Program-made: the position numbers and the translations under genes
Assembly: GCF_007280415.1 (NCBI RefSeq)
Contig: NZ_VKKU01000002.1
Span: forward strand, 558,001-622,000
Length of the DNA: 64,000 nt
Reading direction: 5' to 3'
From: Sphingorhabdus contaminans
GTDB taxonomy: Bacteria; Pseudomonadota; Alphaproteobacteria; Sphingomonadales; Sphingomonadaceae
Notes under the pieces: generated by a model
The model's input: the letters and a program-made list of their open reading frames with translations, nothing else
What the model was told of the DNA's origin: nothing
Database searches by the model: none
Shown here: piece by piece, positions 43,087-51,258 of the stretch
Numbering within the stretch: the first letter of the stretch is position 1
Layout of the letters: every line of letters begins with the position of its first letter

Positions 43087-44268
43087 ATGGGGTGGGTCGT
43101 GTCGCTACAGACCAGATTGACTGGCTGGAAAAGCCAGATCGCTGGATGGTTTATTGACCGCGAATTTTTCATGCGGGCCAATGGCCAAGTCCGGTTCTTG
43201 AAGATTTCCGCACAACTGCAACGTCGCGTTGCAGGGGTAACCGCTTTCATCGTCGCCGCGTGGCTGATTGTCACGCTGGGCATGGCCGTGAACCAGGTCA
43301 GCGTGTCCATCGAACGGATGGCGCTGAATGAGAAAGAGGCCAAGGTCGAATCCGCCGAGGAACGCGTCGCCAACTATCGCGGTTCCATCGACGAGGTAAC
43401 CAAAGACCTCGAACGCCGGCAGAAAATGCTGGAAAGCCTGAGCGACCAGTATCTCGATGAAATTCCCGCAGCGGCCGCAAGTGAGTCCGAAACGACGACC
43501 GAGGCCGACAAGACCGTCAAGACCATCAGCGCCCTCGTCCCTGAAGCCGCCGGTCTGGCGCGCATTGAAGCCCGGCAGATCCGTTTTGCCGAACTGATGA
43601 CAAAGGTGGCACAGGCCCGCACGCAAAAGGCAGAGGCCGCCATCCGCCAGTTCGGCCTGAACCCCGACATATTGGCACGGCAGGCCACCAGCGCACAGGG
43701 TGGTCCGTTCGAATCCTTCTTTGGCAGTTCCAAAAAGGATGTGCGCGATCCCCGCTTTACCAGACTTGCCATGTCGCTGGGCCGGATGGATGCGATGGAA
43801 CGGGCGCTGGCCGCTATTCCCACCTCCATGCCCGCCGCCGTCATGATGATGTCGAGCGGCTTTGGTTATCGCAGCGATCCGTTCACCGGCGCTGGCGCAA
43901 TGCATAATGGTCTTGATTTCAAAGGACCCATCGGGACCCCCATATTGGCCGCCGCGGATGGCCGCATAACCTTCGCCGGGTCGCAAGGCGGCTATGGAAA
44001 TACAATTGAAATCACGCACGCTAATGGTTTGGTAACCCGTTATGCCCACTTGTCTGGTTTCAACGTCAGGCACGGCCAGAAGGTCGCGCGTGGCGCGCAA
44101 ATCGCGCGGATGGGCAGCACAGGTCGTTCGACGGGCAGCCATCTGCATTTCGAGGTCCGCCTGAATGGACAGGCAATTAATCCACGGAAGTTTTTGGAGG
44201 CTAACCCTGATGTTCTCGAAGTCCAAAGCGTCGCCGGAATCCGTGCAGACACCAGCGCAAAGGAATAA
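43087..44268 (+). CDS. Membrane-anchored M23 peptidoglycan peptidase (LytM type)
   Basis: A 393-residue protein with one transmembrane segment (about 48-70, VAGVTAFIVAAWLIVTLGMA), a periplasmic coiled coil (about 80-220) and an active-looking M23 domain (about 255-370). Zinc ligands are complete: His/Asp in MHNGLDFKG, His in TRYAHLSG and the H-x-H in GSHLHFEVR. M23 enzymes cut peptide cross-links. The bactofilin gene starts 59 bases before its stop, so the two are coupled; such pairs control cell shape in other proteobacteria. Start uncertain: ATG 43087, GTG 43099 (better upstream GGGTGGG) or ATG 43171. Confidence 0.9.
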   Translation: MGWVVSLQTRLTGWKSQIAGWFIDREFFMRANGQVRFLKISAQLQRRVAGVTAFIVAAWLIVTLGMAVNQVSVSIERMALNEKEAKVESAEERVANYRGSIDEVTKDLERRQKMLESLSDQYLDEIPAAAASESETTTEADKTVKTISALVPEAAGLARIEARQIRFAELMTKVAQARTQKAEAAIRQFGLNPDILARQATSAQGGPFESFFGSSKKDVRDPRFTRLAMSLGRMDAMERALAAIPTSMPAAVMMMSSGFGYRSDPFTGAGAMHNGLDFKGPIGTPILAAADGRITFAGSQGGYGNTIEITHANGLVTRYAHLSGFNVRHGQKVARGAQIARMGSTGRSTGSHLHFEVRLNGQAINPRKFLEANPDVLEVQSVAGIRADTSAKE

Positions 44269-44692
44269 TGGCAGCGTGCGTAACAATAGTGGTCACACTT
44301 TTTCCATCATCGCGTCCGACGTCGAAATCGTCGGCAACCTGAATGCCCGCGTCGATCTGCATATCGACGGCAAGATTCAGGGCGATGTGACCTGCGGCAA
44401 TCTTGTCCAGGGTGAAGGCAGCATCATCGCCGGCAAAGTCATCGCCGAATCCGCGCGCCTCTCGGGCAGCGTCGAAGGATCGATCGAGGCCAATGACCTC
44501 GTGATTGAATCGACCGCCCGCATTACCGGCGATGTCGTCTACACCAACCTGACCATCGCACCCGGTGGCCAGATCGAGGGCAAGTTCCGGCACAAATCCT
44601 CCGGCGGTGCACCCAGCATCAGCCGCACCACGGTCGACATCAGCAAAGTCGCCGACCCGCTGATCCTTGGCAACGAATCCAAGGTCGCCTGA
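44210..44692 (+). CDS. Bactofilin (polymer-forming cytoskeletal protein)
   Basis: About 160 residues. A disordered, Asn/Ser-rich N terminus (residues 1-30) precedes the bactofilin beta-helix core: FSIIASDVEIVGNLNARVDL, HIDGKIQGDVTCGNLVQGEG, SARLSGSVEGSIEANDLVIE, ITGDVVYTNLTIAPGGQIEG. Bactofilins self-assemble into filaments without nucleotide and position cell-wall enzymes. ATG 44210 has GGAGG nine bases upstream, inside the M23 gene; the start at 44165 is unsupported. An intrinsic terminator follows. The short C-terminal tail is also typical. Confidence 0.93.
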   Translation: MFSKSKASPESVQTPAQRNNGSVRNNSGHTFSIIASDVEIVGNLNARVDLHIDGKIQGDVTCGNLVQGEGSIIAGKVIAESARLSGSVEGSIEANDLVIESTARITGDVVYTNLTIAPGGQIEGKFRHKSSGGAPSISRTTVDISKVADPLILGNESKVA

Positions 44693-44711
44693 ACACAGCG
44701 GCATCGCATAG

Positions 44712-44740
44712 AAAAGGCGGCCCTTTCGGCCGCCTTTTTT
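44712..44740 (+). terminator. Intrinsic terminator of the M23-bactofilin operon
   Basis: AAAAGGCGGCC-CTTTC-GGCCGCCTTTTTT: a perfect GC-rich stem (44716-44722 with 44728-44734) extended by A:T pairs and a six-T run. Confidence 0.93.
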
Positions 44741-44769
44741 GTTGCCCGCAATCTACCTTTCCTTGCGCA

Positions 44770-44803
44770 AAATAAAAATGGCCCGAACCATCTGGTCCGG
44801 GCC
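44770..44803 (-). terminator. Intrinsic terminator of the glnK-amtB operon
   Basis: On the minus strand GGCCCG(G)ACC-AGAT-GGT(T)CGGGCC is followed by ATTTTTATTTT. It lies about 90 bases past the amtB stop. A second, longer inverted repeat (GGCGGGGCG / CGCCCCGCC, 44841-44876) precedes it. Confidence 0.85.
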
Positions 44804-44890
44804 GTAAGTTGGATGTTCGCGGGAGGAACATCTTGAGGAGGCGGGGCGTAAAAGGAGAGGAGAGAACGCCCCGCCGCCAAGCTTTGAAAC

Positions 44891-46354
44891 TCAATAATTG
44901 TAGGCGCGTTCCCCATGGCTGGAGAGGTCCAGACCTTCGCGCTCCGCCTCTTCGGTCGGACGCAGGCCGGTGGTGAACTTCAGACCGTAGAACAGCACTG
45001 CCGAAACAATAGCGGTCCATGCCACGGTGATGCCCACAGCCTTGATCTGCGTAATGACCTGCGCGGCCATGTCGTAGGTGCCGGGAACAGCCGGGAATAC
45101 GGTGTAGTCGAAGAAGCCCTGACCACCCAGCGCCGGGTCGGCGACGATGCCGGTGCCGATTGCGCCGACGATACCGCCAATGCCGTGCACGCCAAAGACG
45201 TCGAGCGTGTCGTCATATTTCAGCTTGTTCTTCACCACTGCGACGAACAGGTAGCAGACGGCCGATGCGACGAAGCCGAGGAGGATCGACGTCATAGGTG
45301 CCGCAAAACCGCTGGCCGGTGTAATCGCAACCAGACCGGCAACCGCACCCGTCACCGCGCCAAGAAGCGAAGGCTTGCCGTGGTGCAGCTGTTCAATGAT
45401 GCACCATGCAACCGCAGCAGCCGCCGTGGCAACAAAGGTGTTGATGAAGGCGAGTGCCGCCAGGCCATTGGCTTCAAGGTTGGAACCGGCGTTGAAACCG
45501 AACCAGCCCACCCACAGAAGCGAGGCGCCGATCATGGTCATGGTCAGGCTGTGCGGCGGTGTCGCTTCCTTGCCAAAGCCGACGCGCTTGCCGACGATAA
45601 GGCATCCGACGAGGCCAGCGATACCGGCGTTGATGTGGACAACCGTGCCGCCTGCAAAGTCGAGAGCGCCCATGCCCCAGAGGAGGCCATAGTCGGTCGG
45701 TGCGTCAACCAGGAAGTCCGGGCCGGCCCAATACCATACCATATGCGCGATCGGGAAATAGGCGAAGGTCAGCCACAGCACCGTGAAGATCATCAGCGGG
45801 GTGAACTTGATACGCTCCGCAAAGGCCCCGACGATCAGCGCGGGCGTAATGCACGCAAAGGTCATCTGGAACACCACAAAGGCATATTCCGGGATGTAGA
45901 CATTGTTGCTGAAGGTAGCGGCCAATGTTGTTGCATCCACACCGGCGAGGAACGCCTTGGACAGACCGCCGATGAACGGGCCGCCGCTGGTGAAGGCAAG
46001 GCTGTAGCCATAGCTGACCCAGACAAGCGCCGCGACCGAAACGATCATGAACACCTGCATCAGCAGGCTCAGCATATTCTTGGTACGGACAAGGCCGCCA
46101 TAGAAGAGGGCAAGTGCCGGAATGGACATCAGCAACACCAGGGCCGAGCTGATCAGCATCCAGGTGGTGTCGCCCTTGTCGACCATCGTCGCCATCTGCT
46201 CGACTGTAGGAGCCTTGATGGGACCTTCGGCCACAGCGGCAGTCGCTGCCGCGGCACCATCGGCTACTGCTTCGGCAGCCTCCTGTGCAAAGGCGGGCAG
46301 GGCGGCGAACAATGTCGCCCCTGCCGCACCTATGAATTTCAGTGTTTTGGACAT
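44891..46354 (-). CDS. amtB: Ammonium transporter AmtB
   Basis: A 487-residue Amt channel with 11 transmembrane helices after a cleavable-looking signal peptide (MSKTLKFIGAAGATLFAALPAFA) and an acidic, Ala-rich leader. The family signatures are present: YGGLVRTKNMLSLLMQVF near the first helix pair, DFAGGTVVHINAGIAGLVG with the first pore His, and FGVHGIGGIVGAIGTGI with the second pore His. It imports ammonium when nitrogen is scarce. glnK lies 31 bases upstream on the same strand; GlnK closes the channel when nitrogen is plentiful. Confidence 0.96.
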   Translation of the reverse strand: MSKTLKFIGAAGATLFAALPAFAQEAAEAVADGAAAATAAVAEGPIKAPTVEQMATMVDKGDTTWMLISSALVLLMSIPALALFYGGLVRTKNMLSLLMQVFMIVSVAALVWVSYGYSLAFTSGGPFIGGLSKAFLAGVDATTLAATFSNNVYIPEYAFVVFQMTFACITPALIVGAFAERIKFTPLMIFTVLWLTFAYFPIAHMVWYWAGPDFLVDAPTDYGLLWGMGALDFAGGTVVHINAGIAGLVGCLIVGKRVGFGKEATPPHSLTMTMIGASLLWVGWFGFNAGSNLEANGLAALAFINTFVATAAAAVAWCIIEQLHHGKPSLLGAVTGAVAGLVAITPASGFAAPMTSILLGFVASAVCYLFVAVVKNKLKYDDTLDVFGVHGIGGIVGAIGTGIVADPALGGQGFFDYTVFPAVPGTYDMAAQVITQIKAVGITVAWTAIVSAVLFYGLKFTTGLRPTEEAEREGLDLSSHGERAYNY

Positions 46355-46385
46355 TTTATGGTTCCCCTAGCTTGATATTGTCGCG

Positions 46386-46724
46386 TCAGAGCGCGGTTTC
46401 GTTGGTGTCACCGGTCCGGATGCGTAACGCACCGGCGAGTTCGAATTCGAAAATCTTGCCATCGCCGATTGCGCCGGTTTCGGCGGCATGCTGGATGGCT
46501 TCGATAACCGCGGGCGCCTGATCGGTTGCACAGGCAATCTCGATCTTCACCTTGGGCACCATGTTGGTCTCATATTCTGCGCCGCGGTAGATTTCGGTCT
46601 GGCCCTTTTGACGGCCGAAGCCTTTGACCTCGGTCACTGTCATGCCCGACACGCCCAGCGCCGTCAGCGCCTCGCGGACCGGGTCAAGCTTGTGCGGCTT
46701 TATCACTGCAATAATATATTTCAT
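46386..46724 (-). CDS. glnK: PII signal protein GlnK
   Basis: A 112-residue PII protein. The T-loop QTEIYRGAEYETNMVPKVK carries the uridylylation Tyr (position about 51), and the B and C loops EIACATDQAP, GDGKIFEF and IRTGDTNETAL match the ATP/2-oxoglutarate sites. Its genetic link to amtB defines GlnK rather than GlnB. ATG 46724 is used (MKYIIAVIKPHKLD); an earlier in-frame start adds two residues only. A sigma-54 promoter lies 31 bases upstream, so the operon is under NtrC-type nitrogen control. GlnE, also in this window, is another PII-controlled protein. Confidence 0.96.
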   Translation of the reverse strand: MKYIIAVIKPHKLDPVREALTALGVSGMTVTEVKGFGRQKGQTEIYRGAEYETNMVPKVKIEIACATDQAPAVIEAIQHAAETGAIGDGKIFEFELAGALRIRTGDTNETAL

Positions 46725-46754
46725 GCACACCCCCGTTGGTTGTGCAGTGCAATA

Positions 46755-46770
46755 TGCAAACGGTGTGCCA
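46755..46770 (-). promoter_or_regulatory. Sigma-54 promoter of glnK-amtB
   Basis: TGGCACACCGTTTGCA on the minus strand matches the sigma-54 -24/-12 consensus TGGCAC-N5-TTGCA exactly, with the proper spacing between GG and GC. It is 31 bases upstream of the glnK start. About 12 bases further upstream TGCACGGATTCCGTGA (around 46782-46797) is an inverted repeat that could be an NtrC site, though this is less certain. Confidence 0.85.
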
Positions 46771-46894
46771 GAATCGCAGAGTCACGGAATCCGTGCATTT
46801 TGGGTCCGGACCCGGGCCGAAGGCTCCCCCCGACCCCTTAACAATTGCTTAATTATTGGGCAGTGATTTCATACTGCCTAAATATTGTGCAATA

Positions 46895-47599
46895 CTAGCC
46901 GATGTCGATTGCCGCCCAAATAGGCAGATGGTCCGACGCCTGTTTCGACAGGGGCGAAACATGGCAATCAGCGGCGGTCACACGGACTTCATGGCTGACG
47001 ATGATACGGTCCAGCCGCGCCACCGGCCGCGCGGTGTGAAAGCTTTTGGGTGTCTGGACCAGCCGGTGGTGGTGGAAGGCAAGCTCGCTCAACGCCCCGC
47101 TGTCCGACCATTGGTTGAAATCCCCCATCATGACCGTGGGCATCAGCCGCGGGCAGGCATCAATCGCCGCGAGCAGCGCGCGGACCTGCTTGCGCCGCCA
47201 TAGCCCCGACAGATCGAGATGCACGCCAATGACGCGCAGCGCATGGCCCGCCACCGACAGCTCGGCCATCACCGCGCCCCGCGGTTCCAGCGTCGGCATC
47301 TCGATAGGTTCGGCATGGCGCACCTCAATGCCCTTGCGCACCAATATCGCATTGCCGTGCCAGCCGATCGCCGCCGGGCGGAAGTGCAGCGGAACAGGCA
47401 TCCAGGGTGTCTCCGCCTCCAACATCGCCAGCGGCAATGCGCTGACCCGCGCGCCGAAACGGCGGTCCACCTCTTGAAGGGCGATGATATCGGCATCGAT
47501 TTCCTTGAGCACACGGACGATACGGTCCGGATTGCGCCGCTGGTCGAGACCGACCGCCTTGCGTATATTATAGGAAGCGACCTTTACATTGTGGCTCAT
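46895..47599 (-). CDS. Endonuclease/exonuclease/phosphatase family protein
   Basis: A 234-residue protein of the EEP superfamily. Motifs are VASYNIRKAVGLDQRR (metal Asn), DIIALQEVDRRF (catalytic Glu), VMMGDFNQW (Asp/Asn pair) and ASDHLPIWA (final His). No signal peptide is present. The family includes DNases, phosphodiesterases and lipid phosphatases, and the specificity cannot be set here. The start overlaps the DUF2007 gene stop by four bases, so both are translated together. Confidence 0.87.
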   Translation of the reverse strand: MSHNVKVASYNIRKAVGLDQRRNPDRIVRVLKEIDADIIALQEVDRRFGARVSALPLAMLEAETPWMPVPLHFRPAAIGWHGNAILVRKGIEVRHAEPIEMPTLEPRGAVMAELSVAGHALRVIGVHLDLSGLWRRKQVRALLAAIDACPRLMPTVMMGDFNQWSDSGALSELAFHHHRLVQTPKSFHTARPVARLDRIIVSHEVRVTAADCHVSPLSKQASDHLPIWAAIDIG

Positions 47600-47808
47600 A
47601 CGCCGCCCAGTTCGCGTAATATCATTTCGGCCTCGTCCCGTTCTTCGTCCAACACCATAAGACGGACGGGGATGGCAAAAGCTGCGCTGTCGGCGATATT
47701 CATTCCGGAATCGAAGGTCACCGCAAGCAATCCGTGCGATTCAAGCAGGGTGCGGGCAATTTCGGCTTCTACGCCATTGGGGTACCGGGCCAGTTCGACA
47801 AGCGACAT
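47596..47808 (-). CDS. Small DUF2007 protein
   Basis: A 70-residue protein beginning VELARYPNGVEAEIARTLLE, with a beta-alpha-beta ferredoxin-like pattern and ending in DEERDEAEMILREL, all typical of DUF2007 (putative signal-transducing protein, PII-like fold suggested). Function is unknown. It overlaps the EEP-family gene by four bases (ATGA). Confidence 0.8.
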   Translation of the reverse strand: MSLVELARYPNGVEAEIARTLLESHGLLAVTFDSGMNIADSAAFAIPVRLMVLDEERDEAEMILRELGGV

Positions 47809-47816
47809 GTGTCGGA

Positions 47817-48374
47817 TTAGGCCGGTCCGAAATAGCGGTCGGTTGGTCGGGTCGGCAGGCCGTCAATGCTTTTCGTCCGGCCCTTGGTTTTCGTCAGCCA
47901 CGCTTCGGGATCGGCCTGCGCATGATATTTGGTCAGCGTGTCGCGTTCGCGGTCCAGCGTCATGAAGGGCACGCCCCAGCCGCAACTGCCCTGAACACTT
48001 TCGACCTCGATCACAAAAATCTGCCGCGTGCCGGGCAGGATAGTGAAATGCGCAGCGAGCGCGTCCCATTCGTCATCCTGCGGCAGGACCGGACGACCGC
48101 GCCCGTAAATCCGCAGGATCAATGCCGGGCGGTCGAAATCGCAGAACATGATGGTGATGCGTCCATCCGCCGCCAGATGCGCGTGGGTTTCATTGCCCGA
48201 ACCACCCAGATCCAGATAGGCGACACGCGATGGCGACAGCACCCGGAAACTGTCATACCCCTTGGGCGACAGGTTGATCCGTCCGTCCGCAGCCGCCGTC
48301 GCGGTGAAGAAAATGGGTTGCTTGCCGATCATCTCGACATGTTTGTCCGTCAGCGTTTCGGTAAAATCTGCCAT
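47817..48374 (-). CDS. Pyridoxamine 5'-phosphate oxidase-family (FMN-binding split barrel) protein
   Basis: About 185 residues of the split-barrel fold. Visible are QPIFFTATAAADGRINLSPK (FMN phosphate loop), VAYLDLGGSGNETHAHLAAD and ITIMFCDFDRPALILRIYG, typical of the PNPOx-like group without pyridoxamine specificity. The C-terminal half is longer than in the core family. ATG 48374 is favoured (AGGTGC upstream) over the start at 48392. A cofactor-dependent reductase or oxidase is likely; the substrate is unknown. It is eight bases from the DUF2007 gene. Confidence 0.82.
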   Translation of the reverse strand: MADFTETLTDKHVEMIGKQPIFFTATAAADGRINLSPKGYDSFRVLSPSRVAYLDLGGSGNETHAHLAADGRITIMFCDFDRPALILRIYGRGRPVLPQDDEWDALAAHFTILPGTRQIFVIEVESVQGSCGWGVPFMTLDRERDTLTKYHAQADPEAWLTKTKGRTKSIDGLPTRPTDRYFGPA

Positions 48375-48423
48375 GCACCTGTTGTGACGCAATTACCGGT
48401 GCAGCGCAACCCGGGCTCAGGAC

Positions 48424-49611
48424 CTAACAGGACGAACCGGGGATCGGAATGCCAAGCGGCCCCTTGCACGCCTTGGGCTTGCGCGCGGGCGCACCATCCT
48501 GTCCGGCGGCACTTCCCATGGCGCCCATGCCGGTCATGAAGCTGGCAGAGGAACGAAAACGGACCTTGGCGGTCCAGTCGATATTCCAGACGGCCTTGGG
48601 ATCGGCGGGTTTGGGCGGGAAGGAGAAATTTTCCTCCGGACCAAAGGCATTCATGCTGCCGAACATCATGCCGCCCGCGGCGGCCTTCGCCTCGGCAGGG
48701 ATGGAACAGGTGGTCTGGGTGGGTGGCATGACATTTTTGGCCGCAATCTGCCTTTGCACCTCCGCCGGTGCAAGCCAGTCCATACCGACACCATTGTCCC
48801 TGCTGCTGGCCGAGGTCCACATCACCAGATCACCACCCTGCCCCGCACGCTCCATTCCGCCCATGGCCCAGGCGACATATCCCGTTGCGGTGGGCACGCT
48901 GCTCCATTTCAAAAGGATCGCGCCCAGTTGCTCGGATGGATTGACGTTCAGCGCGGCCATATAGTCGTTCATCACCGCAAATTTGATTTCCGGTGTGTAG
49001 GCGCTCGCCACCCGGTGCTCACCGCGCAGCGACGAACCGGACTTGGGTTGCTTGCCGCTCTGCCCGTTGGGCCACCATGCGGCATTGGCATCGCGCGCCA
49101 TTGCTGCCGCCTGCATGCCGCGCATCTGGGCAGGCATATTTGCCGGCATCTGCGCGGTGGGCATTTTGGCAAAATCGATAATGAAGGGCTGCCCCTTGGG
49201 CGCCTTGGTGTAACAGCCCCAGAACATCAGAAGGCGTCCCTTGGGCTTTTCCATGCCGCGCGGGTCATAATCCCGGTCGGGTTTGGATGGCTTGCCCGGC
49301 GCGTCGCCGATCAACGGGACGGACTTGCCCAATTTGGCGCTGGGCTGGAAAAAATGGTCCGCCTTTTCGGGCTGCTGCGGCGAAGGCGTCGCGGAGGTCA
49401 GTTTAAGCTCCAGCATATAACTGTCGCCGCCACCGCCGAACATTCCGCCAAGCCCGCCGCCCATCATTGCGCCCATGCCCATGCCGGACATGGTCGAGAC
49501 GTCCATGCTGTACTGAGCCTTGGGGCCGGTTGTTTTCTGGGCCGAGCCGGGAACAGTCACCAACAAGGCCGTTGCGGCCGCACACGAAAGATATCCTGAA
49601 ATTGAACGCAT
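48424..49611 (-). CDS. Exported Gly/Met-rich protein of unknown function
   Basis: A 395-residue protein with a signal peptide (MRSISGYLSCAAATALLVTVPGSA, then QKTTGPKA). A Met/Gly-rich low-complexity patch follows (SGMGMGAMMGGGLGGMFGGGG, about 42-62). The rest has several Trp and Pro and a short Cys-containing end (KACKGPLGIPIPGSSC). I recognise no catalytic motif; the mature part may include Fibronectin-like strands (LLKWSSVPTATGYVAWAMGG resembles a fibronectin III strand). It is followed at 48374 by a PPOX gene. Likely an envelope protein of this lineage. Confidence 0.7.
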   Translation of the reverse strand: MRSISGYLSCAAATALLVTVPGSAQKTTGPKAQYSMDVSTMSGMGMGAMMGGGLGGMFGGGGDSYMLELKLTSATPSPQQPEKADHFFQPSAKLGKSVPLIGDAPGKPSKPDRDYDPRGMEKPKGRLLMFWGCYTKAPKGQPFIIDFAKMPTAQMPANMPAQMRGMQAAAMARDANAAWWPNGQSGKQPKSGSSLRGEHRVASAYTPEIKFAVMNDYMAALNVNPSEQLGAILLKWSSVPTATGYVAWAMGGMERAGQGGDLVMWTSASSRDNGVGMDWLAPAEVQRQIAAKNVMPPTQTTCSIPAEAKAAAGGMMFGSMNAFGPEENFSFPPKPADPKAVWNIDWTAKVRFRSSASFMTGMGAMGSAAGQDGAPARKPKACKGPLGIPIPGSSC

Positions 49612-49713
49612 GTTTCCACTCCTGGGTTTCCGGACCTGTTAGCCCGGTCAAACATGCGACCCGATTCTCGTTACGGGTTAACTATATGCCTGTCGGAAAA
49701 CGAAGCAAGCCTC

Positions 49714-51141
49714 TTACCCCGCCGTGCCTCCGACGGTCAGCGCGCTGACCAGCGTCGTGGGCTGCCCGACGCCTGCGGGAACGCTTTGGCCCGCCTTGCC
49801 GCAGATGCCGACACCTTCGTCCAGCGCCATGTCGTTGCCGATGCCGGTCACATTGTTGAGTGCGGTAAAACCGTCGCCAATCAATGTCGCGCCCTTGATG
49901 GGATCACCCAGTTTGCCGTCCTTGACCAGATAGGCCTCGGTGCAACTGAACACGAATTTGCCCGACACGATATCGACCTGCCCGCCGCCGAAGCTTTTGG
50001 CGAAAATGCCGTTTTTGACGCGGCTCAGCAGTTCGGCGGGATCATCATTTCCGCCCCGCATGAAGGTATTGGTCATGCGCGGCATCGGCGCATGGGCATA
50101 GCTTTCCCGGCGGCCATTGCCCGTCGGCTCCACACCCATAAGACGCGCGTTCATACGGTCCTGCATATAGGCGCGCAATATGCCATCCTCGATCAGGACA
50201 TTTTCCTGTGTCGGCGTGCCTTCATCGTCAATCGACAGCGATCCGCGCCGGTTCAGCATCGTGCCATCATCAACCACGGTTACGCCGGGGGCCGCCACAC
50301 GCTGGCCGATCTTGCCCGAAAAGACCGATGAGCCTTTACGGTTGAAATCGCCTTCCAGCCCATGGCCCACCGCCTCATGCAGCAGGACGCCCGGCCAGCC
50401 CGGCCCGAGCAGGACGGTCATCTCGCCCGCAGGGGCCGCGACCGAGCGCAAATTGGTAAGTGCCTGGGCCAGCGCCTCGTCAATGGCATGTTCCCATTCA
50501 TGGTCTTCGAACAGCTTGTCGTACAGATAGCGACCGCCAAAACCGTAATTGCCGCTTTCGCGCCGGTCGCCGTCCTGCGCGACGATGGAAACGTTCAGAC
50601 GCACCAGAGGGCGCACATCGGTGGCGACGAACCCGTCGGCGCGCACGATTTCCACGACGGTCCAGCTGCCCGACAGGCTGACGCTGACCTGTGCGACACG
50701 CGGATCGCGGGCGCGGGCGGCGGCATCGATTTTCTGGCACAGCGCGACCTTCTGCGCGAAGGGTACCAGTTCCAGCGGATTGCCATCGGTATAAAGATGC
50801 CGGTTATTCCGGCGCGGCGGGGGCGCGGGCTGGTCCTTGGCCGGGTCGAGCAGCTTCAGCGTTTCGCCCGCACGGCGGATGGCGGCCTCGCTCATATCAT
50901 TGGCGTGGCTGAACCCTGTCATCTCGCCCGAAACACCGCGCAGGCCGAAGCCCGATCCGGTCGAATAATCCGCCATTTTCAGCCGGCCATCGTCAAAGCC
51001 GAAGCTTTCAGTGGCGCTATATTGCAGATAGAGCTCCCCGTCATCGCAGGCCTTGAGCGCCTCGCGCGTCAAACGCTGGGCCGCATCGGGGTCGAGCAGG
51101 CCGGGTTGATACAGATAGGAACGGGGATCGGTATAAGTCAT
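49714..51141 (-). CDS. tldD: Metalloprotease TldD
   Basis: About 475 residues, the standard TldD length. Key segments are SFGFDDGRLKMADYSTGSGF, RLRG-like GLRGVSGEMTGFSHAND, the metal motif HEAVGHGLEGDFNRKGSSVF (HExxxH) and a C-terminal Cys/Gly-rich part (GKAGQSVPAGVG). With TldE it forms a zinc protease for modified peptides. The frame stays open to 52287 across tgt, but the start at 51141 is the one that fits known proteins, and the extension is antisense to tgt. No tldE is in this window. Confidence 0.93.
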   Translation of the reverse strand: MTYTDPRSYLYQPGLLDPDAAQRLTREALKACDDGELYLQYSATESFGFDDGRLKMADYSTGSGFGLRGVSGEMTGFSHANDMSEAAIRRAGETLKLLDPAKDQPAPPPRRNNRHLYTDGNPLELVPFAQKVALCQKIDAAARARDPRVAQVSVSLSGSWTVVEIVRADGFVATDVRPLVRLNVSIVAQDGDRRESGNYGFGGRYLYDKLFEDHEWEHAIDEALAQALTNLRSVAAPAGEMTVLLGPGWPGVLLHEAVGHGLEGDFNRKGSSVFSGKIGQRVAAPGVTVVDDGTMLNRRGSLSIDDEGTPTQENVLIEDGILRAYMQDRMNARLMGVEPTGNGRRESYAHAPMPRMTNTFMRGGNDDPAELLSRVKNGIFAKSFGGGQVDIVSGKFVFSCTEAYLVKDGKLGDPIKGATLIGDGFTALNNVTGIGNDMALDEGVGICGKAGQSVPAGVGQPTTLVSALTVGGTAG

Positions 51142-51258
51142 GCCCCCTATATGGAGAAGCAATGTTGGCGGGAAAAGGTCTAATATAAATATCTCTGCGG
51201 CGGACCGGTGGCGCCGCACGCCCTTCCCTCTGCAACCAACCCTGCTAAAGCGACGGCG

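Noticed and set aside
43105-44286. 393-residue open frame antisense to the M23 peptidase
   Set aside because: It is a codon-bias shadow; the forward frame carries complete zinc motifs.
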